Shown here one piece after another: positions 10,508 to 19,058 of a DNA stretch of 64,000 bases. The notes under the pieces are model-generated. The model was given only the letters and a program-made list of their open reading frames with translations, did not search any database and had not been told where the DNA came from. The stretch is from Leclercia adecarboxylata (GTDB taxonomy: Bacteria > Pseudomonadota > Gammaproteobacteria > Enterobacterales > Enterobacteriaceae), in contig NZ_CP035382.1 in NCBI RefSeq assembly GCF_006874705.1, positions 1,488,001 through 1,552,000 on the forward strand, written 5' to 3'. Position numbers and translations under genes: made by a program. Within the stretch, counting starts at the first letter, position 1. Each line of letters begins with the position of its first letter.

Positions 10508-13273
10508 ATGGATAACTGGCTGGCACTTTTCGACGGACAGACCCGCTATTCTCTGGATATTAACGACAGTACGGTAAAACCTGACGTGCTGAATTTTACC
10601 GGACACGAAGCACTCACCGAGCCGTTTCGCTGGGAAATCGACTTCACCACGCAGCAGGATAATATCACCCCGGAACAGGTGCTGATGAAATACGCCTCCC
10701 TGCGGATGCGCAGCGGGAAAACCGTTCACGGCATCCTTACCGGTCTGGAGTGGATTTCCACCACTGCCGACCAGTCCCGTTACCGGGTGGTCCTGAGCTC
10801 CCGCCTGGCGCTGCTGGGATACACCCGGCAGAACACCGTCTATCAGAACCTGTCGGTGCCGGAGGTGGTGGAGCAGGTTTTGCGTCAGCACGGCCTGGAA
10901 GGCGCGGATTTTGACTTCCGCCTGGAGCACACCTACCCGGCGCGTGAAATTATCACCCAGTGGCGGGAAACGGATTTGCAGTTCATTCAGCGTATTCTGT
11001 CTGAAGTGGGGATTTACTGGCGCACGGAGATGGATGACGGGCGCGGTCTGGATGTATATATCCTGGCCGACAGCCAGCTTAACTACCGCTTTGACGTGCG
11101 CCTGCCGTACAGCGAGCCCTCCGGGCTGTACGACGGGGCGGCGGAATCGGTCTGGGACGTGCGCACCACAAATCTGGTGGTCACCGGTATGGTCAGCACT
11201 CGGGACTATAACTACCGCACCGCCACCACGCCGATGGATGCGACGGTAAGTGTGCGCAGCGAGGCGGTGACCAGCGGGGAGCACTGGCGCTACGCAGAGC
11301 CATACCGAATCGCAGGGGATGACACTGACCCAGCTCCGGAAACCGAATCCGGGGCGTTTTATGCCCGCATCCACCATGAGCGGGAGCTGAACCAGTCGGC
11401 CCGCATTCATCTCGACAGTAACGCCGCCTGCCTGCTGCCGGGCCAGGTGCTGGAGCCGCAGGGCAATGTCATCCGGGCACTCAGGGAGGGCGTGCTCATC
11501 ACCGAGATAAACTACCACGCCGCCCGGGATACCCGGCTGCATGTCGCCGTCGACGGCATGCCCTACACCGAGCGCTACTGTTACCGTCCGGCAGAAATCC
11601 CGCGTCCTGAAATTCACGGCTCGCTTCCGGCCCGGATTGAGAGCCGGGAGAAAAATGCTGTTTACGCCCACCTGGACGACCAGGGCCGCTACCGCGTCAG
11701 GCTGGACTTTGACCGGAGCGACAGTGAGCAGGGGTTCGCGTACCTGTGGCTGCGGATGGCGAAGTCGTATTCTGGCGAGACTTACGGCTGGCACACCCCG
11801 CTCACCGACGGCACCGAAGTGGCGATTGCGTACAGCAACGGCGATATTGACCTGCCGTACATTGCATATGCCCTGCACGATTCAGAACACCCTGACCCCG
11901 TCACCCGCGACAACCACACCCGCAACATCCTGCGCACGCCCTCGAACAACAAGCTGCGGATGGAAGACAGGCGCGGGGAGGAGCATATCAAGCTCGCCAC
12001 GGAGTACGGCAAAACGCAGCTGAATAGCGGGCATCTGGTGGATAATCAGGGGAAACTTCGTGGCCAGGGCTCAGAGCTGCGCACCGATGAGTGGGGCACA
12101 ATACGCGCCGGGAAAGGGCTGTTTGTCAGCGCCGACGGGCAGCCAAAGGCACAGGGTGAGGTGCTGGACATGGATGCCACGCTGAAGGAAATCGACCAGC
12201 TTAATCAGCAGCTGCAGCAGCTGGAGATGGCGGCAGAGCAGGCGCAGGCCCTGAAGGCACATGTGGACGACCAGATACAGATGTTTGAGCAACGGCTGAA
12301 ACCGCTCAACGAGGCCCTGCTGTTCTCCGCCCCGGACGGGATGGCCTTCACCAGCGGGGAGCATATGCAGATGACAGCCGCGAAGAATGTCGCCATCAAT
12401 TCAGGCAGGGATGCTAGCCTCGGGGTGATGGGCAACATGACGGCGCTGGCCGGAGAAAAACTCGGGCTGTTTGCCCGGACGGGCCAGCTGAGTCTGAAAT
12501 CCGGAGAAGGGCCGGTGGAGGTGCAGGCCCAGAACGGCAGGATGCAGCTGTTTGCAGAGAAGAAGCTCACCCTGAGCTCGGCGGGTGACATTTCGTTTGC
12601 GGGGAAGAAGCGCATCATGCTGATTGGTGGCGGGAGCTACCTGCGGCTTGAGGCGGGGAAAATCGAGTACGGGACCCTGGGAACCTACCTGCGGCGGACG
12701 AAGCGGACAATGAAAGCCGGGCCAGCCTCACTGCCTTTACATTTACCTTTAATGCCCCTGGCAGATCTATTTATCTCTCGGGTAGCAAGCCAGGCAACAG
12801 GGGATTCTCCAGAACAGAAGAAAACAAAGCTGAAGCCGGTATTTCGTATTGCAGAAGCACCAGGAGTCAACGGACTAGTTCAGCCTGGCTGTAAGTGGCA
12901 AATTGTTTTAGCTGATTCTTATATGCAGGCCGTGACAACAGATGAAGTCTTAATGAACGGCGAGTCTGATGCAGAAGGTAAAGTGTTGCAGTCTGATGCA
13001 CAGCAGCTTCAGCTGACAGAACTGGCGACACAATATGCGAACCAGTTATGGCTGGTTGCCGGACATCGAGCCCACCGCCTGTATTTCAATGTGATTTCTG
13101 ATACTGCCCACGAAGACGTTAAAGATTATTGTGCACAGGATACGATGGGCTTCCATCGTGCCTTTAATACTATTTCCGGGAAGATAATTCCGGGTGAAAA
13201 ACTCAACGTGTGTATTAAGACCGAGCAGCAGGTGAATGGAACAATGCTCAAATCACTCAGGGAGGGTAAATAA
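10508..13273 (+). CDS. vgrG: T6SS spike protein VgrG with C-terminal extension
   Basis: VgrG trimerises to form the spike of the type VI secretion system and carries effectors. The 921-residue product has a gp27-like base (about 1-375), a gp5-like OB fold (about 380-465, with YGWHTPLTDGTEVAIAYSNG), a predicted coiled coil (about 555-605, rich in Gln/Leu/Glu) and a DUF2345 beta-helix (about 605-740, with NSGRDASLGVMGNM). An extra domain (about 750-921) follows, with a TTDEVLMNGESDAEGKVLQ segment that resembles the transthyretin-like adaptor ends of some VgrGs. From about 12720 the base composition turns more AT-rich. No Hcp, PAAR, adaptor or Tss core genes are nearby, so this is an orphan cassette. 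The start at 10508 gives the normal MDNWLALFDGQTRYSL terminus. Confidence 0.93.
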   Translation: MDNWLALFDGQTRYSLDINDSTVKPDVLNFTGHEALTEPFRWEIDFTTQQDNITPEQVLMKYASLRMRSGKTVHGILTGLEWISTTADQSRYRVVLSSRLALLGYTRQNTVYQNLSVPEVVEQVLRQHGLEGADFDFRLEHTYPAREIITQWRETDLQFIQRILSEVGIYWRTEMDDGRGLDVYILADSQLNYRFDVRLPYSEPSGLYDGAAESVWDVRTTNLVVTGMVSTRDYNYRTATTPMDATVSVRSEAVTSGEHWRYAEPYRIAGDDTDPAPETESGAFYARIHHERELNQSARIHLDSNAACLLPGQVLEPQGNVIRALREGVLITEINYHAARDTRLHVAVDGMPYTERYCYRPAEIPRPEIHGSLPARIESREKNAVYAHLDDQGRYRVRLDFDRSDSEQGFAYLWLRMAKSYSGETYGWHTPLTDGTEVAIAYSNGDIDLPYIAYALHDSEHPDPVTRDNHTRNILRTPSNNKLRMEDRRGEEHIKLATEYGKTQLNSGHLVDNQGKLRGQGSELRTDEWGTIRAGKGLFVSADGQPKAQGEVLDMDATLKEIDQLNQQLQQLEMAAEQAQALKAHVDDQIQMFEQRLKPLNEALLFSAPDGMAFTSGEHMQMTAAKNVAINSGRDASLGVMGNMTALAGEKLGLFARTGQLSLKSGEGPVEVQAQNGRMQLFAEKKLTLSSAGDISFAGKKRIMLIGGGSYLRLEAGKIEYGTLGTYLRRTKRTMKAGPASLPLHLPLMPLADLFISRVASQATGDSPEQKKTKLKPVFRIAEAPGVNGLVQPGCKWQIVLADSYMQAVTTDEVLMNGESDAEGKVLQSDAQQLQLTELATQYANQLWLVAGHRAHRLYFNVISDTAHEDVKDYCAQDTMGFHRAFNTISGKIIPGEKLNVCIKTEQQVNGTMLKSLREGK

Positions 13274-13274
13274 G

Positions 13275-15692
13275 ATGGGATCGCTTAAGCTTGATGATGG
13301 CATGAACCAATGCAGCATCTACTTTGATGACCAGCACGAAGAAAGTTTCGTGGCAACGGCTACTCATAATCACTGGGTGCATTACACCAGCGGCCCGGAA
13401 CGTCAGTCAGAAAACTTCTCAGAATACACAGAAGGTAATGCTGTAAAGGCATTTCTTGGTGGAAAAGAATATTTCGCAGCACTTCTGGCAAACTTTAATC
13501 AGGCAAAAAAGAAAATTTATATCACTGGCTGGCAGGTGAACTGGGATGCACAACTGGCAGAGGGAATTCGCCTGGTTGATGCATTAATGGAGGCTGCGCA
13601 GAAAACGCCAGACCTAAAGATTTATATTATGCCGTGGGAGAACCCAGCACTGGTAGAAACCTATGCGGCGGCCACGAAGCGCGTGTTTGCTGCCATGAAT
13701 ACCCATCTCGGACGGCAGGCTTTTTATATTCAGTGTGCAGGTGAGAAATCCGGTGTTTTCTTTTCCCATCACCAGAAATGCGTAATTGTTGATGAAAATG
13801 TGGCGTTCGTCGGCGGTATTGATCTGGCTTACGGACGTTACGATGATAATTATGGCTTGCAGGCAGATGCAGAAGGGCGGCAAGGCATGAACATGTACAA
13901 TCCCTGCATTCCGCCAATGGTTCACAGTAAAGGCTATGACCCGATGAATGAATATGTCGTCCCGGTTAACGAGTATTCACGAAAACAGCAAGGTGATGCG
14001 CTTAAACAGAAGGAAAAGCATCAGGCTGACAGCGTCCAGCGTGTTATTACTACCGTAGCAAAGCATGAGCTCTGGCAATCCCAAGGCAGTTCGAAAGACA
14101 GTCTGTATCTGAATCCACAAATTCAGCCGCGGATGCCCTGGCAGGATTATCAGGTGCAGATTGAAGGCCCTGCAGTGGGTGACCTGGTCAGAAACTTTGT
14201 GCTGCGCTGGAACAGCTATTCGCATCCTTATCCTGATAACCCATTACAGACGCAAATCCCCGAACTGGAAATGCCCGTTACTCACTCCGTAAACAAAGGG
14301 AACTGTCAGGTACAGGTATTACGCAGTGCCTCACTGTATATGCGGCGCGAAGAATATAAGGGAATGCCAGACGTTGCGCCGAAGGCACGAATGAAACAGG
14401 ATGATATCTTACGCAGCCTTCATCTGCTTATCAGCAAGGCAGAACACTATATTTATATTGAGAATCAGTTTTTTGTATCGGCATTTGGGGAATCATCAAT
14501 TCCTCACGATAGTGAACTGAGTCCGGTTGCTGACAAACTGAATCCGAAATTAGGTAGCTGGGCAACCCGTCTGTTACCGGACGATGACATGCCACAAAAC
14601 CCGGTAGCGGAATGGCTGGGAGACAGAATTAAGCGGGCGATTTTCAGCCACATGAAACAGCCTTTTCATGTCTATATCGTGCTGCCGGTATATCCGGAAG
14701 GGCGACTTGATGACCCGGCCATAGTGGCGCAGATTCATCTGACCCGGCAGTCGCTGGTATTTGGTTCACACAGCCTGTTAAACCGTATCCGGCGTAGCCT
14801 GTGGGTCCGGCAGGAGCTTGAAACACAGGCGATACCGCGCAAGGAATGGTGCAGGAAAATAGCGGAGCTGGAAGCACAATGCGGGAAAGCGTATACCACT
14901 ATTGCACTGGAAGGCTGCGATGAATACGTGACGCTATTAAACCTGCGTGACCATGCGGAACTCAACGGAATGGCAGTGACAGAGCAGATTTATGTGCACA
15001 GTAAACTAACGATTGTGGACGACCGCTATGTCCTGGTGGGCAGCGCGAACATTAATGACCGCAGCCTGATGGGCGACAGGGACTCTGAGCTGGCGGTGCT
15101 GATATCAGATACTGGACATGGTTACACCGACCTGAATGGTAGTAGAACCGCCGTCCCCTGCCGTAATTTTGCCCGCGAACTGCGGCAAAAGGCGTGGCGT
15201 AAATGGTTGGGGAGCGCGGCGGGAGAATGTGCGGAGGCGCTCGATAAACCAGCTTTACCAGCCAGTTGGGAGAAGATTCAAACTCTCGCCAAGGAAAATG
15301 TAGTAGTTTATGAGAACATATTCAATTTTATCCCACGAAATGATTTCATAACTAATGAATCTGATCATAGCAACGACAGAAAGGGAGATAAAGGTCAAAG
15401 CGTTAAAATTCGAACATCATTATGGCCAGTTATAGCAGCTAATTCACGAGAGATCATTGCTAATGAAGATAGCATGCCGTTTTCCACATCTTTTTGGAAT
15501 GGATATAAAAGGCAAAGTTTTAATTTAAAAAATATAAAAGGATTTTTTACTACGCTCCCTGTTCACTGGACGGAAGGTGAAAATAATTTAATTCCATATA
15601 ACATTCGACTAATCGCCAGCAATCGTTTGCAGAGCGATAATTCCATTCAGATTGCCAATAATGAAAACACAAATAAATCACAGGTAAGTTAA
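13275..15692 (+). CDS. Phospholipase D-type T6SS effector (Tle5-like)
   Basis: An 805-residue protein with two HKD catalytic motifs: H166-Q-K168-x4-D173, then GGIDLAYGRYDD; and H575-S-K577-x4-D582, then GSANINDRSLMGDRDSE. This is the phospholipase D superfamily pattern found in T6SS lipase effectors of the Tle5 group, which attack membrane phospholipids of rival cells. No signal peptide or PAAR domain is seen, so delivery would be as cargo on the adjacent VgrG. The ATG at 13275 was chosen because GGAGGG lies 8 nt upstream and the gene starts 1 bp after the vgrG stop. DNA after about 15240 is markedly AT-rich, yet the tail keeps an LKNIKGFFTTLPVHWTE segment typical of PLD C-termini. Function is inferred from motifs and context. 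Confidence 0.88.
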   Translation: MGSLKLDDGMNQCSIYFDDQHEESFVATATHNHWVHYTSGPERQSENFSEYTEGNAVKAFLGGKEYFAALLANFNQAKKKIYITGWQVNWDAQLAEGIRLVDALMEAAQKTPDLKIYIMPWENPALVETYAAATKRVFAAMNTHLGRQAFYIQCAGEKSGVFFSHHQKCVIVDENVAFVGGIDLAYGRYDDNYGLQADAEGRQGMNMYNPCIPPMVHSKGYDPMNEYVVPVNEYSRKQQGDALKQKEKHQADSVQRVITTVAKHELWQSQGSSKDSLYLNPQIQPRMPWQDYQVQIEGPAVGDLVRNFVLRWNSYSHPYPDNPLQTQIPELEMPVTHSVNKGNCQVQVLRSASLYMRREEYKGMPDVAPKARMKQDDILRSLHLLISKAEHYIYIENQFFVSAFGESSIPHDSELSPVADKLNPKLGSWATRLLPDDDMPQNPVAEWLGDRIKRAIFSHMKQPFHVYIVLPVYPEGRLDDPAIVAQIHLTRQSLVFGSHSLLNRIRRSLWVRQELETQAIPRKEWCRKIAELEAQCGKAYTTIALEGCDEYVTLLNLRDHAELNGMAVTEQIYVHSKLTIVDDRYVLVGSANINDRSLMGDRDSELAVLISDTGHGYTDLNGSRTAVPCRNFARELRQKAWRKWLGSAAGECAEALDKPALPASWEKIQTLAKENVVVYENIFNFIPRNDFITNESDHSNDRKGDKGQSVKIRTSLWPVIAANSREIIANEDSMPFSTSFWNGYKRQSFNLKNIKGFFTTLPVHWTEGENNLIPYNIRLIASNRLQSDNSIQIANNENTNKSQVS

Positions 15693-15694
15693 CC

Positions 15695-16876
15695 ATGAAA
15701 ATATTCTCATTACAACTACTGGGGATTACTCTTGTAATATCACACAATGCACTGGGCCAAGAATGGAAGAACGAATGCGTAGGTTATTATCAAATGCAGT
15801 TACCTGATAACCTAGAAGCGGGGTTATATCCTATTGAAGGTTTCATTAAACCAGACAGACAACCAGAAACCAATGGTTTTTTCATAACTGGTCGATATGC
15901 AAACAATGGTATAACATTTGGTGGTAAATTTGATACAGCGACAATAGATACTGTTCAGGCGCAATTTACTTCATTTTATTACGGTGATTATGAACTTGAT
16001 ATTTCATCTGAAAGCGAAACCCAAGTAAATTTCACTAAATATAAAAATATGATAGTTGATAATATAACTTTTGGTAGCGAGGTAGATAGGAAATACCAAG
16101 AGCGTGATTTGAAATTACTTAATAAACCGATGGATGAAAAGTCTGAATTCTTAAGGAAACATAAACATATCCTTAAGGATTATCCCAGTGCTTTCGTAGA
16201 TTACGATTACAGGGGATATACAATATATATAAATAGAGGCAAACACTTATATCATTTTTGGGGAAAGAACCAAAAATCGACAGGAGAAAAATCTCAGACT
16301 GCTGAAGCGCAAATAAAAAAATCCGAACCTGAAGTGCTTTCTCTTCTGAAGCGTTTCAGACCACGTGAGCTCTACGAAGTACCCCCAGAGCCGGGATTCT
16401 GTATTCCCTACGGCTTTATTGCAGGTGATTCAGGCCATGAGCCCCGTAATATGGGAGTGACATACCGGCTTAAAAACCACCCGGATATAACCATATTTTT
16501 TCAGGATTTAGGACCAAACCCAGGCCCCGGAGAAAGACGCCCAGACCCCAATATGAGTGCAAAGGATTACGTGACTTACTTCTGGAACAGGAGGTATGGG
16601 CATTCATTCCGCAAGATAAAATTATACGGCAAGGAATTTACTTACCCTGAGATAGATAATCGAAAAGCTGTTGCAGCATTCGCAAAATTCACGCGATTCA
16701 GTAAAGAAATAGATTATGGATACGTAGCATTTGTCAAAGGCACAATCCCTGACGAACCTGATTTGTTATTTTATGTTATGCGTGACAGCCGACAGGCCAA
16801 AGGCAACCCGCCAATGGACAAGGATCAGCTGAAAAAAATGGCTGAACAAATCGTCAGTTCGATTAAACGGCGGTAA
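15695..16876 (+). CDS. Putative periplasmic immunity protein (Tli4-like)
   Basis: A 393-residue protein with an N-terminal Sec signal peptide (hydrophobic 4-16, likely cut after ALG at residue 21, no lipobox). It starts 2 bp after the phospholipase stop. The C-terminal half (about 225-393) contains a PGFCIPYGFIAGDSGHEPRN segment that I associate, from memory, with the Tli4 family of T6SS immunity proteins. Position, periplasmic targeting and AT-rich composition all fit an immunity protein that neutralises the incoming lipase in the periplasm. The Tli4 assignment is tentative: Tli4 was named as partner of Tle4 lipases, not of PLD-type Tle5. It could also be a novel immunity family. Confidence 0.68.
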   Translation: MKIFSLQLLGITLVISHNALGQEWKNECVGYYQMQLPDNLEAGLYPIEGFIKPDRQPETNGFFITGRYANNGITFGGKFDTATIDTVQAQFTSFYYGDYELDISSESETQVNFTKYKNMIVDNITFGSEVDRKYQERDLKLLNKPMDEKSEFLRKHKHILKDYPSAFVDYDYRGYTIYINRGKHLYHFWGKNQKSTGEKSQTAEAQIKKSEPEVLSLLKRFRPRELYEVPPEPGFCIPYGFIAGDSGHEPRNMGVTYRLKNHPDITIFFQDLGPNPGPGERRPDPNMSAKDYVTYFWNRRYGHSFRKIKLYGKEFTYPEIDNRKAVAAFAKFTRFSKEIDYGYVAFVKGTIPDEPDLLFYVMRDSRQAKGNPPMDKDQLKKMAEQIVSSIKRR

Positions 16877-16911
16877 TTCATTTGTACTTTTCCGGAGATC
16901 CCCGCGGCCCT

Positions 16912-16941
16912 GGCCTCAATACGTTTTATCGTATTGAGACC
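16912..16941. terminator. Palindrome between the T6SS cassette and malQ
   Basis: A 9-bp perfect stem (CTCAATACG / CGTATTGAG) with a TTTTAT loop, extended by two more pairs across one mismatch, separates the immunity gene (+) from convergent malQ (-). It could be a bidirectional terminator, but a strong T-run is lacking on both sides. Confidence 0.45.
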
Positions 16942-16961
16942 AGTACTTACAAAAGAAATAA

Positions 16962-19049
16962 TTAACGCTTCTTACCCACAGCCCTTCTGCGCTTATCCAA
17001 ATCCTTAATCAGCTTGTTCACCCCGTCATCGGCAAACATCGCTTCAAGAGACGTAGAGAGCTTGCGACGCCAGTTCTTGTACTGATAGCTGGTGCCCGGG
17101 ATGTTGACCGGCTCCGCCATATCAATCCAGTCTTCCGGCTGCAGCCCCAGCAGGGCGCTGTTGCTGTCGGCAATGTAGCGCTGCAACCCGCGGTTGAGCG
17201 TCGGGGTCATCGACATCAACGATGCCTTGCGCCCGGTGCGCTTCGGCAGGCAACCGTGCGCGTGCAACGCATCCAGCAGCCCCTGCTTCGACAGCTCGCG
17301 ATCCTGATACAGCCCACGCAGCATCACTTCGTCAGGGTAGAGGCCCAGCGTTTTGCCCAGGGTAAGGTCGCCGCTGTCCCACCAGCCACGAAGCGTAGGA
17401 AGGTCATGCGTCGTCGCGACTGCCATTGATTGTTCTGGATACGCCTCCGGCGCGCGGAAGTTCTTCTCAAGGTCGTTTTCAAAATAGAGCACTTTATAAG
17501 AGTAAACGCCGCTGTCACGCAGCTTGCTGACGATTTCAACCGGCACGGTGCCGAGATCTTCCCCGATCACCATGCAGTTATGGCGCTTACTCTCCAGCGC
17601 AAGGATGGAGAGCAGATCGTCGACCGGATAATGCACGTAGGCCCCGTGGTCGGCGGTTTCACCGTAGGGGATCCACCACAGACGCAGGACCGACATCACA
17701 TGGTCGATACGCAGCGCGCCGCAGTTCTGCATGTTGGCGCGCAGCAGCTCGATAAAGGGCTCATAGGCGCGAGCCGCAATCACGTGCGGGTCCATCGGCG
17801 GCAGGCCCCAGTTCTGACCCAGCGGGCCAAGAATATCCGGTGGCGCACCGACGGAGGCTTTCAGGCAGTAGAGCTCGCGATCGCACCAGGTCTCTGCCCC
17901 GCCCTCGGCCACGCCGACCGCCAGGTCACGGTAGAGGCCAATCGGCATATCGTAGCCCTGGCTCTCCTGCCAGCAGGCGGCAAACTGGGTGTACGCCAGC
18001 CACTGTAGCCAGAGATAGAAATCGACCTCATCGGTATGCTCTTCGCAAAACGCTTTCACCGCCGGGGAATCAACGGACTGGTACTGCTCAGGCCACACCG
18101 GCCAGCCCCAGCGCATTTCGTCCTCTTTCACCTGATACGCGTGCAGCGCATCGAACGCCGCCTGCCAGTACAGGCTCTCCCCTTCGCGGGCAACAAACGC
18201 CCGGAAGGCCGCCATCTGTTCGTCGTCACGCCGGGCAAAGCCTTTCCACGCCATGCGCAGTGCGGCCATCTTCAGCGCGGTGACCGAAGCATAATCGACC
18301 CACTCGGCATCGCGGGCGCGTTGCAGCGCCTGCCGGGTGGTCTCCATCTTCCACCAGGCCTGCGCCTCGTCACTGTTGCGAAAATCCTCCACGGCGTTAA
18401 CGTCGATGTAAATCACGTTCAGCCAGCGGCGGGATGACGGGCTGTACGGGCTGGCGCTCTCCGGATTCGCCGGATAGAGCGCATGGATCGGATTGAGGCC
18501 GATAAAGGCCCCGCCGCGCTTGCCGACGTCGGTCAGCATCTTCTGCAGATCGCCGAAGTCGCCAATGCCCCAGTTAGCCTCCGAGCGCAGCGTGTATAAC
18601 TGCACGCAGGCGCCCCACAGTTTCTTGCCCTCTTTCAGCGCCTGCGGCTCGTAGCAGCGTTTTGGCGCGACGATCACCCGGCAGTGCCAGCGATGGGCAT
18701 CCTGAGTCAGCGTCAGGGTGTGGTAACCCTCCGGCAGTTTTGCCGGCAGGTTGAGATTTTTGCCGCCCGTGGCGTGGCCTTTGTGCTGATGCCCCTCTTC
18801 GGTGGTCAGCAGCCAGCTAAAGTCGCCGCTGCCTTCAATCATCAGCGGCATCTTTTTGCCCGCGGTATAGACCATCACGTTCGGGACGGCGGTGACCGCC
18901 GCTTTCGCGACGGGTTTGGCTTTGTGCATAGCATCCAGCAAACGCCTCTTGGTCTCAGCACCAATAGACTGCGGTTTACCATGAGCATTGATATAGCTGG
19001 GGCTGATCCCCGCCGCCAGGGCGGCATTATCGAGACGTTTACTTTCCAT
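16962..19049 (-). CDS. malQ: 4-alpha-glucanotransferase (amylomaltase) MalQ
   Basis: MalQ is a cytoplasmic GH77 enzyme that transfers glucanosyl units between maltodextrins, releasing glucose and making longer chains for MalP. The 695-residue product is one longer than E. coli MalQ. Catalytic motifs are visible: the nucleophile Asp in GALRIDHVMS, the acid/base Glu in IGEDLGTVP and the Asp in ATTHDLPTLRG. An N-terminal extension typical of enterobacterial amylomaltases precedes the barrel. It is second in malPQ, with 9 bp from malP. Confidence 0.97.
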   Translation of the reverse strand: MESKRLDNAALAAGISPSYINAHGKPQSIGAETKRRLLDAMHKAKPVAKAAVTAVPNVMVYTAGKKMPLMIEGSGDFSWLLTTEEGHQHKGHATGGKNLNLPAKLPEGYHTLTLTQDAHRWHCRVIVAPKRCYEPQALKEGKKLWGACVQLYTLRSEANWGIGDFGDLQKMLTDVGKRGGAFIGLNPIHALYPANPESASPYSPSSRRWLNVIYIDVNAVEDFRNSDEAQAWWKMETTRQALQRARDAEWVDYASVTALKMAALRMAWKGFARRDDEQMAAFRAFVAREGESLYWQAAFDALHAYQVKEDEMRWGWPVWPEQYQSVDSPAVKAFCEEHTDEVDFYLWLQWLAYTQFAACWQESQGYDMPIGLYRDLAVGVAEGGAETWCDRELYCLKASVGAPPDILGPLGQNWGLPPMDPHVIAARAYEPFIELLRANMQNCGALRIDHVMSVLRLWWIPYGETADHGAYVHYPVDDLLSILALESKRHNCMVIGEDLGTVPVEIVSKLRDSGVYSYKVLYFENDLEKNFRAPEAYPEQSMAVATTHDLPTLRGWWDSGDLTLGKTLGLYPDEVMLRGLYQDRELSKQGLLDALHAHGCLPKRTGRKASLMSMTPTLNRGLQRYIADSNSALLGLQPEDWIDMAEPVNIPGTSYQYKNWRRKLSTSLEAMFADDGVNKLIKDLDKRRRAVGKKR

Positions 19050-19058
19050 CGCGCTTCC

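Noticed and set aside
10490..11878. 462-codon minus-strand frame opposite vgrG
   Set aside because: Shadow of the conserved VgrG coding frame; no domain recognised.
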